This document shows, piece by piece, positions 42,402-51,331 of a stretch of 59,978 nt of DNA (positions are counted from its first letter, which is position 1; each line of letters starts with the position of its first letter). A program made the translations under genes and the position numbers. The notes beneath the pieces were generated by a model that saw nothing but the letters and a program-made list of their open reading frames with translations, did no database searches and was not told the origin of the DNA. This DNA comes from a virus. The stretch spans positions 1-59,978 of IMG/VR virus record IMGVR_UViG_3300034101_003213. One strand, written 5' to 3'.

Positions 42402-43385
42402 ATGGCCTCTGACACAGACAACAACATTATTATAGAAACTTCCGGCTTAACTGCAGCAATTGCAACAGATGTTGTCCAATTTAGTGGATCTACATCACAT
42501 TTTCAATTTTTTAAACTTGCATATGGAATATGCGGTACTGCAAGCATAGTTTCAAACTCTAATCCTCTTCCTGTTGCTTTTACTGCAGGAGTAACAGCAA
42601 CTGTGGGTGGTCTAATCACTGTTCAGGGTACTGCAGGAGGCTATCCTGTTCCAGTAAGCGGAACAATCATAGCAACAGGCATAACAGGCTCACCTGTTTA
42701 TGTTAAAACATTCACGGGTTCACAAATTGAAGTTACAGGTGGAAGACTATATACCACAGCCGATTCTATTTCAGTATATGGCCCAAGTGGTGCTACATTT
42801 CTACCTGTAAGATTGGTTGGCACTACTGGTTGGGGAATCGGTACAATAGGTGATGCAATTAAAGTTGCAATTACAGGAGCCACCTTTGAGGCAACAATCG
42901 GCACAAGCATGGCCGTATTTGGTATTTCGGGTGCAACAGCTATTTCTGTTAGAACCAATGGAAATACATTGGCCATCAATGACACAAACATTACAAATGG
43001 ATTGACAGCAATCTATGTTAATATTAATAATGTTAGAACAGACTTGGCTGGAATTTCATCTGCTCTTGGAACGCTTAATACCAATTTAGGAACTCTTGGA
43101 ATTTCTGTTCCATCCTTGCTAAAGACAGGTAGAGTTACAGCTGTTTCTGCCAGCGTTACACAAATGGATCCTGCAGGATTTAGTTGTCAAAATGGTATAC
43201 AATTAAAAGCATTATCATCAAACACAAATATAGTTTATTTTGGTAACACATCTGGTTTAGTTGGAGCCTCTTTTGGATATTCAATCGATCCTGGAGAGTC
43301 TTTATTCTTAAAATTAAATAATACAAATTTGATTTACCTAATATCATCAAGTGGTAGTCAAGTAGTAACATATGTTGCATCTTAA
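42402..43385 (+). CDS. Repetitive beta-rich virion protein (fibre/adhesin-like)
   Basis: 327 aa. Dense Gly/Thr/Val/Ile with alternating hydrophobic residues and repeated segments of the type V-x-x-(G/S)-x-T-x-G-x-x-V-x-V, suggesting a beta-helix or beta-prism fibre. The C-terminus (IDPGESLFLKLNNTNLIYL) resembles globular caps of head or tail fibres. Followed by another virion-like gene after 5 nt. The receptor role is inferred. Confidence 0.6.
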   Translation: MASDTDNNIIIETSGLTAAIATDVVQFSGSTSHFQFFKLAYGICGTASIVSNSNPLPVAFTAGVTATVGGLITVQGTAGGYPVPVSGTIIATGITGSPVYVKTFTGSQIEVTGGRLYTTADSISVYGPSGATFLPVRLVGTTGWGIGTIGDAIKVAITGATFEATIGTSMAVFGISGATAISVRTNGNTLAINDTNITNGLTAIYVNINNVRTDLAGISSALGTLNTNLGTLGISVPSLLKTGRVTAVSASVTQMDPAGFSCQNGIQLKALSSNTNIVYFGNTSGLVGASFGYSIDPGESLFLKLNNTNLIYLISSSGSQVVTYVAS

Positions 43386-43390
43386 TAATC

Positions 43391-44668
43391 ATGTTTACTT
43401 CAAAATTTACATTAAACAATCTAAGAACTCTTAGAAATTATGGATTATATGTAACTGGGAATACACTAGATCCTATTTTTTCAAAAGGTTGGATCAAAAC
43501 TAAACCAAATATTTTAATAAAAAATAACAAATGTTATTTTGATTATTCACATGCTTTTAATACGTCTGATTTGATTTATTTAAATCAAACGTTTAGCAAA
43601 ATTGGTGTAGGTGCCACATTTTATATGGAGTCTTCATCTTATTATGATGAAGAAAAAGACATTTTAAAAAATTTAGGCGGTACATTTTGTGTAACTGCGT
43701 TATTAAATGAAGATAGAGTAATAGTAGCAGATATATCAAGTGGTATGTGTGGTTCATCTAACTATGATTATTTTGAAAAAAATAATTTTACAAGTACCCC
43801 TCAATTTAAATTTGAAAATTATGCGTCTTTTACTGGCTACTATCTAGTAAATTCTTTATCACAAACATCACCAACTACTTTTGAAAGTATGGGAATTTTA
43901 GGTGAAGCATTTGGTTACGAAGAATACATTGATCTAACAGCAGGAATATGTGAAAACTCTGAAAGAATAAAAGTTTTAGGATCTACCGTATTAAAAGACT
44001 CTCAAGAAATTTTATATTTTTCAAGTGGTGGTACTTTTCAAGATATGGGAAATACACTATGTTCTGTAAATTTATATATTCGTGGAGATCCAGATTTATT
44101 ACAATCACCAAAAAATACAAGTGTCACTGGAATTTATACGGTATCAAATGATATATCAAATGCTATTCTCTATTGTTTTGAAAATCAAACATTAAACCAA
44201 TCAATATTAAGAAGAGCAAGCCTAGATACTCCATTTACAGGATCATTTTTAAATTGTAAAAATTGCGCAGAATTAATTTATGGTTTAGCCAATACGATGA
44301 CTTTTGATAGCGTTGGATATGCTTTTGATAATCTTATATTTTTATACGTTATAAATGGATCTTCGGTTAACGCATCTTCTGCTTTAACTGGTTCTTTTGT
44401 TACAAATAGTACAGGAACCGTAAGAGTTACAAGTTCAATTAACAAAATTATAAAAATTGATATAAGTCATCCAACTCTAATTGATTATGATTTGACAATA
44501 TATTCTGATGCAAATAGAACAACATTAGTTGCAGAAAATACTTTTATGAAATATGGAACTCTTGGTTATAACAATTCTTTTGCTATTATAAAAAATTATC
44601 AATCAAATTCACAATTATATTGTACGCTACAAGGTCCTTCTACAATTTATTTTACAATACAAGTATAA
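43391..44668 (+). CDS. Hypothetical virion-associated protein
   Basis: 425 aa, not recognised. Rich in Asn, Ser, Thr, Tyr and Phe, low in charge, with paired Cys (CGSS, CENS, FLNCKNCAEL). It resembles extracellular or virion structural proteins rather than enzymes. It lies in a late plus-strand pair with the beta-rich protein upstream and ends at a strong terminator. Candidate fibre or base attachment partner. Confidence 0.5.
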   Translation: MFTSKFTLNNLRTLRNYGLYVTGNTLDPIFSKGWIKTKPNILIKNNKCYFDYSHAFNTSDLIYLNQTFSKIGVGATFYMESSSYYDEEKDILKNLGGTFCVTALLNEDRVIVADISSGMCGSSNYDYFEKNNFTSTPQFKFENYASFTGYYLVNSLSQTSPTTFESMGILGEAFGYEEYIDLTAGICENSERIKVLGSTVLKDSQEILYFSSGGTFQDMGNTLCSVNLYIRGDPDLLQSPKNTSVTGIYTVSNDISNAILYCFENQTLNQSILRRASLDTPFTGSFLNCKNCAELIYGLANTMTFDSVGYAFDNLIFLYVINGSSVNASSALTGSFVTNSTGTVRVTSSINKIIKIDISHPTLIDYDLTIYSDANRTTLVAENTFMKYGTLGYNNSFAIIKNYQSNSQLYCTLQGPSTIYFTIQV

Positions 44669-44672
44669 AAAA

Positions 44673-44700
44673 ATCACTGCCTATTTTCATAGGCAGTGAT
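44673..44700. terminator. Bidirectional terminator
   Basis: ATCACTGCCTA, loop TTTTCA, TAGGCAGTGAT: a perfect 11-bp stem after the 43391 gene with an A-rich 5' flank. It lies between convergent genes. Confidence 0.85.
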
Positions 44701-44727
44701 CATGACCCTAAACAAAAATTATAGAAC

Positions 44728-44964
44728 TTAACGAGTTCTATTCTTCACAAGTCTGTAGTAAGATCGTCCATTACGTGAACTACGAACTACGTTGTAGTTC
44801 ATGTCGAAGCGATCAAACGCCTCTCGGAGGTCGTGCATCGTGGCGCGCATGTTCTGAACGCGGAAGCGCTTACGGGCCTCTCCGGCAGTCAGTGGCGAAC
44901 CTGAACGCATAAAATCGAACACTCTCTGAATCTTTGTAGGACGATCAACTGTAGTAATTTCCAT
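44728..44964 (-). CDS. Small helix-turn-helix DNA-binding protein
   Basis: 78 aa. IQRVFDFMRSGSPLTAGEAR and FRVQNMRATMHDLREAFDRF form a winged-helix/HTH pattern; RSSRNGRSYYRLVKN is the likely wing. The DNA is more GC-rich than its neighbours (CGGAGG, GGCGCGC). It has AAGAAAGGAAATG upstream and a near-consensus early promoter, so it is probably an early-expressed regulator. The target is unknown. Confidence 0.72.
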   Translation of the reverse strand: MEITTVDRPTKIQRVFDFMRSGSPLTAGEARKRFRVQNMRATMHDLREAFDRFDMNYNVVRSSRNGRSYYRLVKNRTR

Positions 44965-44992
44965 AACATTTCCTTTCTTAAGAAGTTTTATT

Positions 44993-45020
44993 ATAATAGC
45001 ATGTTATTCTTGACTGTCAA
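44993..45020 (-). promoter_or_regulatory. sigma70-like promoter of the HTH gene
   Basis: TTGACA, 16-bp spacer, TATTAT (an overlapping TATAAT gives a 19-bp spacer). The -35 lies in the inverted sequence TTGACTGTCAA, a possible operator. Confidence 0.72.
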
Positions 45021-45027
45021 GTAATAT

Positions 45028-45035
45028 GATAAATA
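45028..45035 (+). promoter_or_regulatory. Late promoter GATAAATA (metallopeptidase gene)
   Basis: Plus-strand late motif 21 nt before the ATG at 45057. A GAGGA ribosome-binding site fits between them. Confidence 0.6.
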
Positions 45036-45056
45036 ATTCTGACTGAGGATTTCCCT

Positions 45057-45656
45057 ATGGGCACTAGGAACCATCAGTTTGTCAGTCATGTGAAAAATCA
45101 TCTGGCACAATATGGAATGCGTCTAGTAATAGGCCGTGGAAAATTATTAAATTGTGGTGGTTATAGATGTGAAGGTTATTTTTCTGATAAAGAAAAAGTT
45201 ATAAAAATTGCAAGATTTGGAACCAATTTTATGGAAACTTTGGTTCATGAATACTCACATTTTTTACAATATATCAATAATTCTAAAATTTACAATAAAT
45301 CAGATAAAGCAATTTTAATGGTAGATGCTTGGTTTAACGGTACAAATTTTGATCAACAAAAATTGCGTAGATCTTTTTTTATTATTCGTGCTATGGAAAG
45401 AGACTGTGAAAAAAGAGCTATAAAAGTAATTAAACAATTTAATTTGCAAATAGACACCAAACTATATGCAAAAAGAGCAAACTGCTATATCTACAGTCAC
45501 TTCCTTATGGAAAAGACTCGTAAGTTCTATGCCTATAAGAAGAGTCCTTACAGAAGTCCCGTTGTGCTAAAAATTATGCCATCTTCTATGGCAGTGCTTA
45601 GTCATAAATCCATACCACCAAAGATTTATTCTATGTTGGAATCATTTACAATTTGA
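45057..45656 (+). CDS. HExxH zinc metallopeptidase-like protein
   Basis: 199 aa. METLVHEYSHFLQY places HEYSH at residues 64-68, a clear gluzincin-type zinc motif; an acidic third ligand may be E in AMERDCEKRA. It has no signal peptide, so it would act inside the cell or the virion. Such small putative peptidases occur in several T4-like phages with no assigned substrate. Its 3' end overlaps the convergent gene by 31 nt. Confidence 0.72.
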   Translation: MGTRNHQFVSHVKNHLAQYGMRLVIGRGKLLNCGGYRCEGYFSDKEKVIKIARFGTNFMETLVHEYSHFLQYINNSKIYNKSDKAILMVDAWFNGTNFDQQKLRRSFFIIRAMERDCEKRAIKVIKQFNLQIDTKLYAKRANCYIYSHFLMEKTRKFYAYKKSPYRSPVVLKIMPSSMAVLSHKSIPPKIYSMLESFTI

Positions 45657-45991
45657 GATTTTAAATACTTTGAAACAAATTTTGTAAATGGTTGATCTCC
45701 GTAAGGCCAACGGTCTTCTTCAGATAAAAAATCATAATGCACCAAAGCATCAAGATGCTCTTCAAGCATCTTTAACGTAACATCATCAACATTCCATTTG
45801 ATTTCATCATCAGTATTGACTGCCGGTGATTCTGCTGCATTGTGTTCTGCAACAGCAAGATCCGCAATCTTTGCAACATTTCCCAAAATCTCTAATGACT
45901 TGGCGCATTGATAAAAAAGATCCTTTTTGACAGGATCTTCTTCTTTGCGAGCCAAGTTTCGTACTTCATAAACTAACTCAGGGATTTTCAT
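45626..45991 (-). CDS. Hypothetical acidic helical protein
   Basis: 121 aa from the ATG at 45991, chosen because AAGGAGA is just upstream; the longer frame overlaps the next gene. Not recognised. Helical, acidic (pI clearly low), with LVYEVRNLARKEEDPVKKDL and MLEEHLDALVHYDFL. The C-terminal KFVSKYLKSQIVND is basic-hydrophobic. In a unit with the Dps-like and Cys-rich genes. Confidence 0.6.
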   Translation of the reverse strand: MKIPELVYEVRNLARKEEDPVKKDLFYQCAKSLEILGNVAKIADLAVAEHNAAESPAVNTDDEIKWNVDDVTLKMLEEHLDALVHYDFLSEEDRWPYGDQPFTKFVSKYLKSQIVNDSNIE

Positions 45992-46001
45992 GATTGTCTC
46001 C

Positions 46002-46364
46002 TTACGACAGTGTGAGGAGATACTTGGTCTTCTGAACAAGGGCCAGCATCTCATCTCTAATATTTAACAATGCTGTTTGATCAGAACCAATTTCTTTTTC
46101 TATTTCATTTTGTAAGTAATCTTCAAAAGATTCGATTACCGTATTTACATTAATTTTAAAACTTCCATTCAATTGAAGATTTTCTATTCCCTTCAATTCA
46201 CCTCTTCCCTTAACACCCATATATGTTTCTGTAAACGCATCTAAAAGCGGGTCAAGCCCCTCGTATAAAGCACCTAAAGCTTTATGGGCAGAGTAAGATT
46301 GAGTACCCCAATGATGTAGTCTCACTTCGTTTTGAAAATTTAATATTTTGTGTATGCAGTTCAT
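46002..46364 (-). CDS. Dps/ferritin-like helical protein (DUF5856-type)
   Basis: 120 aa; the ATG at 46364 is 5 nt after GATAAATA, while the frame's longer start is within the upstream gene. LNFQNEVRLHHWGTQSYSAH, then LYEGLDPLLDAFTETYMG resembles the first two helices of Dps-like proteins (L-HW-...-H...L-E-...D-..E). The usual ferroxidase set is incomplete, so iron oxidation is doubtful. Conserved in T4-like phages with unknown function. Confidence 0.62.
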   Translation of the reverse strand: MNCIHKILNFQNEVRLHHWGTQSYSAHKALGALYEGLDPLLDAFTETYMGVKGRGELKGIENLQLNGSFKINVNTVIESFEDYLQNEIEKEIGSDQTALLNIRDEMLALVQKTKYLLTLS

Positions 46365-46368
46365 AAAG

Positions 46369-47028
46369 TTATTTATCTTTCTCAAAAAGATTCTTTACAG
46401 AAGTAATTATTCCTTTTACAGAATCTTTAGCATCATTTATATTAAAACCCTCTCCCTTTTCTGGTCCAAATTTTTTCTTTGGGCAAGAGAGAGTAGGCAT
46501 ATAAAGTTTTTGAGATAGTGCTGCTCTTGGGTTTCCAACAGTGCACCCACAACCACCTTTACACCAACCAATTTCATCTTTAATTTTTTTTGCTTCAGGA
46601 ACTCTAAATTCACAGCTCATGCATATTTTTTTTCTTTTTTCAAAAACTTCATTACTAACCTTCCCTTGAAGTATTTGAGAAGTTTCTGCAGCCCCATAAG
46701 ACATTGCTTTTTCTGTAAATGATTTTTCTTCTTCAGAATTTTGTTTTTCTTCATTTACAACTTTATAAGCATTATGCTGGGGTAATTTTTCTCTCATTTG
46801 TTTTACAAATGGATGTGTATTATCATTTTTATTTTGAAATGGATCTACGATAGGATCTCTTTCTTGGCATCCCCTACATGTTGGAAAATTTACATTTGTA
46901 TTTTTTAATTTACAAAATGGTTTACAAGACTCATTTTCTAAATTCCAATGTTTGCAGTTTATTTGAATGTGAGATACGCTATCGTTTGTTTCACAAATTT
47001 TAAATTGATTTAAAGTTACAACTCTCAT
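46369..47028 (-). CDS. Cys-rich zinc-ribbon-like protein
   Basis: 219 aa with 12 Cys. The N-terminal cluster has CKHWNLENESCKPFCKL and FPTCRGCQER; the C-terminal cluster has ICMSCEFR, WCKGGCGC and SCPKKKFG, a zinc-ribbon layout. A charged linker separates the two halves. It starts at the last base of the 1179-residue Cys-rich gene, so the two are coupled. Function unknown; it may bind metal or the large protein. Confidence 0.62.
   Translation of the reverse strand: MRVVTLNQFKICETNDSVSHIQINCKHWNLENESCKPFCKLKNTNVNFPTCRGCQERDPIVDPFQNKNDNTHPFVKQMREKLPQHNAYKVVNEEKQNSEEEKSFTEKAMSYGAAETSQILQGKVSNEVFEKRKKICMSCEFRVPEAKKIKDEIGWCKGGCGCTVGNPRAALSQKLYMPTLSCPKKKFGPEKGEGFNINDAKDSVKGIITSVKNLFEKDK
46370..46377 (-). 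promoter_or_regulatory. Late promoter GATAAATA (Dps-like gene)
   Basis: Minus-strand late motif 5 nt before the ATG at 46364, inside the 3' end of the upstream gene. Confidence 0.68.
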
Positions 47029-50000
47029 TAGTCTAAACCTTTTGCTGTAATAACAATATGTGATCTATTTTTTGAACTTGGCAAAGAAATTCTTCCCGGA
47101 TTTGGTTCATATTTTGTATTCCAAGGCAACCAACCATCTGCATCTCTACCACTTGTTGGTACATCATATTTTGAAAACTCTACTTTTATGGAAACATCTC
47201 TATCTCTTGATTCAAAAGTATCACATAAAAATGTTGAAAAGGGAATTATAGGTTCTTGGAATCCAGCGTTTGTGAACCAAAGATGATCGCATGCATCAGA
47301 TACGTCTGGATTTGGTGGTGCTCCAGTGGTGGGAGAAACACAAGAACTTTTATTTACAGTACATTCAAATTTTATTTTTTCAATTTCTTTTACATCTGGT
47401 AATGTATTTTCTTTTGTTCTCTTCTGACACAGATATTTTCTCCAATTGAAGAACATATCTCCCAAACCAGTTCCAAGATTTTGAGCAGTTCCCTCACAAT
47501 AATCACATTTTGTTGTTGATGAATTGCAGTTTGGTGGTTCACAATATTCAAAAAAACAATTTGAATTTATAACAGGATCAAAACATGAGCATGCTTTTTT
47601 GCAATCTTTGTTTCCTAAGAAACCTCTTGCGATTGCACCACCCTCCGTTCTGAAATAAATTCTTTCAGAATCCATTCCTAACCAATGTTCAACTTCTGGA
47701 TTTCCAAAAAATATTGGCACAATATTTCCATCTTGCCATCTTGGAAAACATGTCCAATAAGGATCTTCCTGACCTCTTCCTTCTATTCTTGATGCATTAG
47801 CACCACAGTTCCAATTTGCATTTCTGTATGGCCCATATCTAGCAGGATCTATACCAGTTGGTAGAGTACAAGGAAAATCTGGATTTGGTTCTTGACATTC
47901 GCAGCGACACTCTGGAGGTGGTGGCTCAAAACCACAAATTTGCACTAAAGGTGGAAATGTATTTGGTTGTGTTTCACAACAACCTATTAAAAATGGATCA
48001 AGTTCAGGACAATTTAATGGATCATTATTAAATTGAGGATCTTGTAAATCACAACATGGACAAGGGAATGGAGGACAATCTGGACCACCGGGTGGATCAT
48101 TTCCGTTACAATCTGCACACCGCCTATCTGTTTTTATTTTACAATCACAATCTATTACACAATTTCCTATAGGTGCTTTTGTTGGGAAATCTTCAGCTTT
48201 TACATTAAAAGATGCCCAAGTATAAATTTCAAATGGATCATATGTATCTGGTCTATTGCAATAACCATCTGCAGTCCAAGTACAATAAGAATCACCATAC
48301 AGATGCGGATAGTAGCCAAATGGAACTACTCTATCTCTTTCAAATTGACTTGAAGATTCTGCTTGCTGTATTGCAGTATAGTTATTTCTATATCTTTTAC
48401 CACCAACAGGCGAACCAACAGATCCGGCTGGGAATGGCAAATCTGCAAGAGCACCACAATATCTTGGTGCATGTATTCTATACATGGAATAAACTTCACC
48501 CGGTGGAATTATTGCTGAACCACTTCCATCAAGATAAATTGTTGGAAAAGATCCGTCTATAACACCATTTTGACAGACACAATTTGGTGTTGAACTTTCA
48601 GAATTCCATGGTCCTAAATCAGCATAAATCAAAGAATTCAATGGTCTCACTACAGTTTCATATGGTAGATTATTCGCATATATTCCAGAATTAATTACAA
48701 ACTTAGCCCCCTCGTATTCTGGTCCATTTCCTGTTTGTTTACTAGAACCACCTACAGTTTCTTGGCAACCTATTTCAGGAGAAAGAGAATTTCCACAAAC
48801 CAAACAACCAATTCCAGATGTTTCTACATCCATTTTTAATACAATAGGTCCTCTTTCTGCAAAAGAAATTTTGGTGCCATTTAAATTATTCATGCAGTGC
48901 AAATGGTTTGTAGCAGTGAGTCCACCACATGATCTTTGATCGCCTTCACCCTCATATCCTGGAATTGAGTCATCACAAGAAGAAGGTAGTATTCTTTCAA
49001 GTTCATTATCTTCATTTACTCTGTATCCAGATGGGCAATCACATCCCAAACTTGAAAGATGTTTTTCTTCAACTACTTGTTTAATTGTTATTCTAAATTT
49101 AGTTTCTTCTGGAGTGTCTTTATTAAATGTTTTTACATATTGATTTACAGAAACATTCCAATCTTTAAAAACTCTCCAAACTTTACCTTGATTTAAATCC
49201 GCGTGATCTAATGTAAACAAAACTCGCAAAGCATCTGTCGGTGTTTTATGAATCCAAATTCCATCATCTTCTCTTCCATTGGACCAAGGAAATCCTGCAC
49301 TTTCTAAAGCAGAAATTTCCCCAGATTTTGATTCATAATCCATTCCAAATGACCATTCTCCAAAAGATCTTCCAGCAGATGGATCATAATCACAAAAACC
49401 AAACGTTGGATTTTTAAATTGAGTTGGGACTAAAACATGCAAACTCATTTTTTTGAATTCACCAGATTCAATATCTTCAACATCCCATTCTGGGGTGGTA
49501 TATCTATTTGCTTGCTCAAGCCAACCAAAGAATTTTAATTTTTGACTTTCAGCATCTGATCCATGATTTGAATAATTAAAACAAACAGAAGGACAATCTT
49601 CCCAACCAAAAGGGGTTCCCTCTTCATCTAATTGATCGCAAAGTTCTTTTGAGCTTAAATATTCTTTATTACAGCATCCCTCTTGTGCGTTTGTACATTC
49701 ACTTTCCACAACATCACACTGAAGTATATTTTCACGGGGAGTTCCTATTACAGATGAAGGGTTTGCTTTGGCTGCTTTTACTTCATCAACCGTATATGCT
49801 GCACCCGTTTCTGGATTATAGCAATGCTCTATATCTCCTCTATTGACATCAAAATATCTTTTGAATCTATAAGGCCACGGTCCTCTTGGCATTCGGGCAA
49901 AATCTTGAATACATGGATTTTTATTTCCATTTGCATCTGTTCCATTTTCTAAGAACACACCACAACCAGATTGGAATTCCCACATAAGGTGATCAACAGC

Positions 50001-50567
50001 AACATTGTAAGATCTTATTGTATCCGGATGTGGTCTAATATTTCTTGCTGGACCATTTATTTTTTTATCTATAATAGTTTGATAATTACTTCCAATTAAT
50101 TTTTCTATTTTTAATTCAAAAGTTAAATTAAAAAATATATCATCATCATTTTCAATATTTGTCATATTGATGCCGTTAAACCAGCATGGGGTTACATCAC
50201 CATAATAAGGATCTTGACCCCACTTATATGATGTAGAATTTAATCCAGCAGAGGGTGTTCTAAATGAATTTTTTAAAACTGGAATTGGATTAGTTGGTGT
50301 CTGTTCTTGATATCTTCCTGCTTCTGGATTTGGAATTCTTTGAGAGCAAGAAAAATTTTGACACAAATAATTGGTCATTGGATGACCTACACTTGGTAAT
50401 TCTGTTGTTAAAGTTCCAAGTGTTCTCCAATTTGGTTGTTTACACTGCCTTAATTGACCTTCATCATAGGATGGATTATTGGGATCATACCAATCAATAA
50501 AATAATGATCATGATCACACCAAAATCCAAGAAGATCTTCTTTGCAACAACACTTTTTGCTCGTCAT
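47028..50567 (-). CDS. Very large Cys-rich protein (1179 aa)
   Basis: 1179 aa with about 64 Cys. It begins TSKKCCCKED and contains a Pro/Cys-rich segment at about residues 775-865 (CDCKIKTDRRCADC, CPPFPCPCCDL, CRCECQEP). The rest is aromatic- and Gly-rich like exported or virion proteins; no signal peptide or membrane segment is seen. Several FGW, WNV and YxY blocks suggest beta-sandwich folds. A late-type site lies upstream. Disulfide- or metal-stabilised virion protein is a guess; no known family recognised. Confidence 0.6.
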   Translation of the reverse strand: MTSKKCCCKEDLLGFWCDHDHYFIDWYDPNNPSYDEGQLRQCKQPNWRTLGTLTTELPSVGHPMTNYLCQNFSCSQRIPNPEAGRYQEQTPTNPIPVLKNSFRTPSAGLNSTSYKWGQDPYYGDVTPCWFNGINMTNIENDDDIFFNLTFELKIEKLIGSNYQTIIDKKINGPARNIRPHPDTIRSYNVAVDHLMWEFQSGCGVFLENGTDANGNKNPCIQDFARMPRGPWPYRFKRYFDVNRGDIEHCYNPETGAAYTVDEVKAAKANPSSVIGTPRENILQCDVVESECTNAQEGCCNKEYLSSKELCDQLDEEGTPFGWEDCPSVCFNYSNHGSDAESQKLKFFGWLEQANRYTTPEWDVEDIESGEFKKMSLHVLVPTQFKNPTFGFCDYDPSAGRSFGEWSFGMDYESKSGEISALESAGFPWSNGREDDGIWIHKTPTDALRVLFTLDHADLNQGKVWRVFKDWNVSVNQYVKTFNKDTPEETKFRITIKQVVEEKHLSSLGCDCPSGYRVNEDNELERILPSSCDDSIPGYEGEGDQRSCGGLTATNHLHCMNNLNGTKISFAERGPIVLKMDVETSGIGCLVCGNSLSPEIGCQETVGGSSKQTGNGPEYEGAKFVINSGIYANNLPYETVVRPLNSLIYADLGPWNSESSTPNCVCQNGVIDGSFPTIYLDGSGSAIIPPGEVYSMYRIHAPRYCGALADLPFPAGSVGSPVGGKRYRNNYTAIQQAESSSQFERDRVVPFGYYPHLYGDSYCTWTADGYCNRPDTYDPFEIYTWASFNVKAEDFPTKAPIGNCVIDCDCKIKTDRRCADCNGNDPPGGPDCPPFPCPCCDLQDPQFNNDPLNCPELDPFLIGCCETQPNTFPPLVQICGFEPPPPECRCECQEPNPDFPCTLPTGIDPARYGPYRNANWNCGANASRIEGRGQEDPYWTCFPRWQDGNIVPIFFGNPEVEHWLGMDSERIYFRTEGGAIARGFLGNKDCKKACSCFDPVINSNCFFEYCEPPNCNSSTTKCDYCEGTAQNLGTGLGDMFFNWRKYLCQKRTKENTLPDVKEIEKIKFECTVNKSSCVSPTTGAPPNPDVSDACDHLWFTNAGFQEPIIPFSTFLCDTFESRDRDVSIKVEFSKYDVPTSGRDADGWLPWNTKYEPNPGRISLPSSKNRSHIVITAKGLD

Positions 50568-50591
50568 GAAATAACCTAGTAATTACTAGAT

Positions 50592-50599
50592 TATTTAGA
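50592..50599 (-). promoter_or_regulatory. Late-type promoter TCTAAATA
   Basis: Variant late motif 24 nt before the ATG of the 1179-residue gene, overlapping the end of the deaminase-like gene. Confidence 0.4.
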
Positions 50600-50969
50600 G
50601 ACGAATTATTCCGTCATCTGTGGTATAATAAATCTTGTGAAATATTTCACTGCACCACTTTTCACATATACAGCAGGGCTTTGAATTTCTAAAACTACCA
50701 AATCTGTTGAATCTAAAATTCAACAATATAAGTTTTTCACCACGCAGAGACTTTGGAATTTTTCTATATGCATCAAGTTCTGCATGCATTTCAGCAAACT
50801 TATATCCCAAACGAACAGCATCTGGGTGGGTCTTAAAAACATTTTGACCCACCGAGATGATCTTTCGCTTATGAATAATGAGAGAGATGTGCTTCTTCTG
50901 TCGCTCCATTGCCATAGACAGAGGCTTGGCAATAGGCATGTAATTTTCAATAACAGTTTCTATATTCAT
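50595..50969 (-). CDS. Cytidine/dCMP deaminase-fold protein
   Basis: 124 aa. HAE at residues 62-64 and PCCIC at 98-102 (C99 and C102) are the three zinc ligands and catalytic Glu of the cytidine deaminase superfamily. It is shorter than T4 dCMP deaminase (193 aa) and lacks its extra zinc site. It may act on dCMP/cytidine or on a nucleic acid. It lies 3 nt after the Sm-like gene, suggesting one early operon. Confidence 0.72.
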   Translation of the reverse strand: MNIETVIENYMPIAKPLSMAMERQKKHISLIIHKRKIISVGQNVFKTHPDAVRLGYKFAEMHAELDAYRKIPKSLRGEKLILLNFRFNRFGSFRNSKPCCICEKWCSEIFHKIYYTTDDGIIRL

Positions 50970-50972
50970 TCA

Positions 50973-51281
50973 TTACGTCGTCAACTTCAATCCCGGCTTA
51001 TTGCTCACAGCCTTGGTTGAAGTGACGAGTCCCTTATTCAAACTCGCATCATACTGCGACTTGAGTTCATCAAGAGGTTCAATAGTAAAAGCAATAAAAG
51101 ACTTAGAAATTTCAACACCCTTCGAAGCCTTAGTATACATCATCCAAGGCATCAAACCAATTTGACCTTGACCAACTGGAACCAGAATTGCTGGATCCTT
51201 TAGAAGCCAAGTGGTTTCTTTTTCTTCAAATCTTGCTAAAATTTCTTCGCCTGAGTTTAGTCTAAATACTTTTACGTTCAT
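50973..51281 (-). CDS. Small Sm-like (LSm) phage protein
   Basis: 102 aa from the ATG at 51281, preceded by AAAGGAT; the longer frame runs into the divergent gene. VKVFRLNSGEEILARFEEKE parallels VIKLVTGEEIVGILTSTENG of the 17382 gene, and ISKSFIAFTIEPLDEL could be the second strand set. A stand-alone version of the Sm-like domain. Expressed from an early promoter with the deaminase-like gene. Confidence 0.65.
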   Translation of the reverse strand: MNVKVFRLNSGEEILARFEEKETTWLLKDPAILVPVGQGQIGLMPWMMYTKASKGVEISKSFIAFTIEPLDELKSQYDASLNKGLVTSTKAVSNKPGLKLTT

Positions 51282-51303
51282 GTTGAATCCTTTATGTTCT
51301 GTG

Positions 51304-51331
51304 ATTATAACCCTTCTTTTAGGATATACAA
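51304..51331 (-). promoter_or_regulatory. sigma70-like promoter (Sm-like/deaminase operon)
   Basis: TTGTAT, 16-bp spacer, TATAAT on the minus strand, in the 55-bp gap between divergent genes. Confidence 0.6.
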
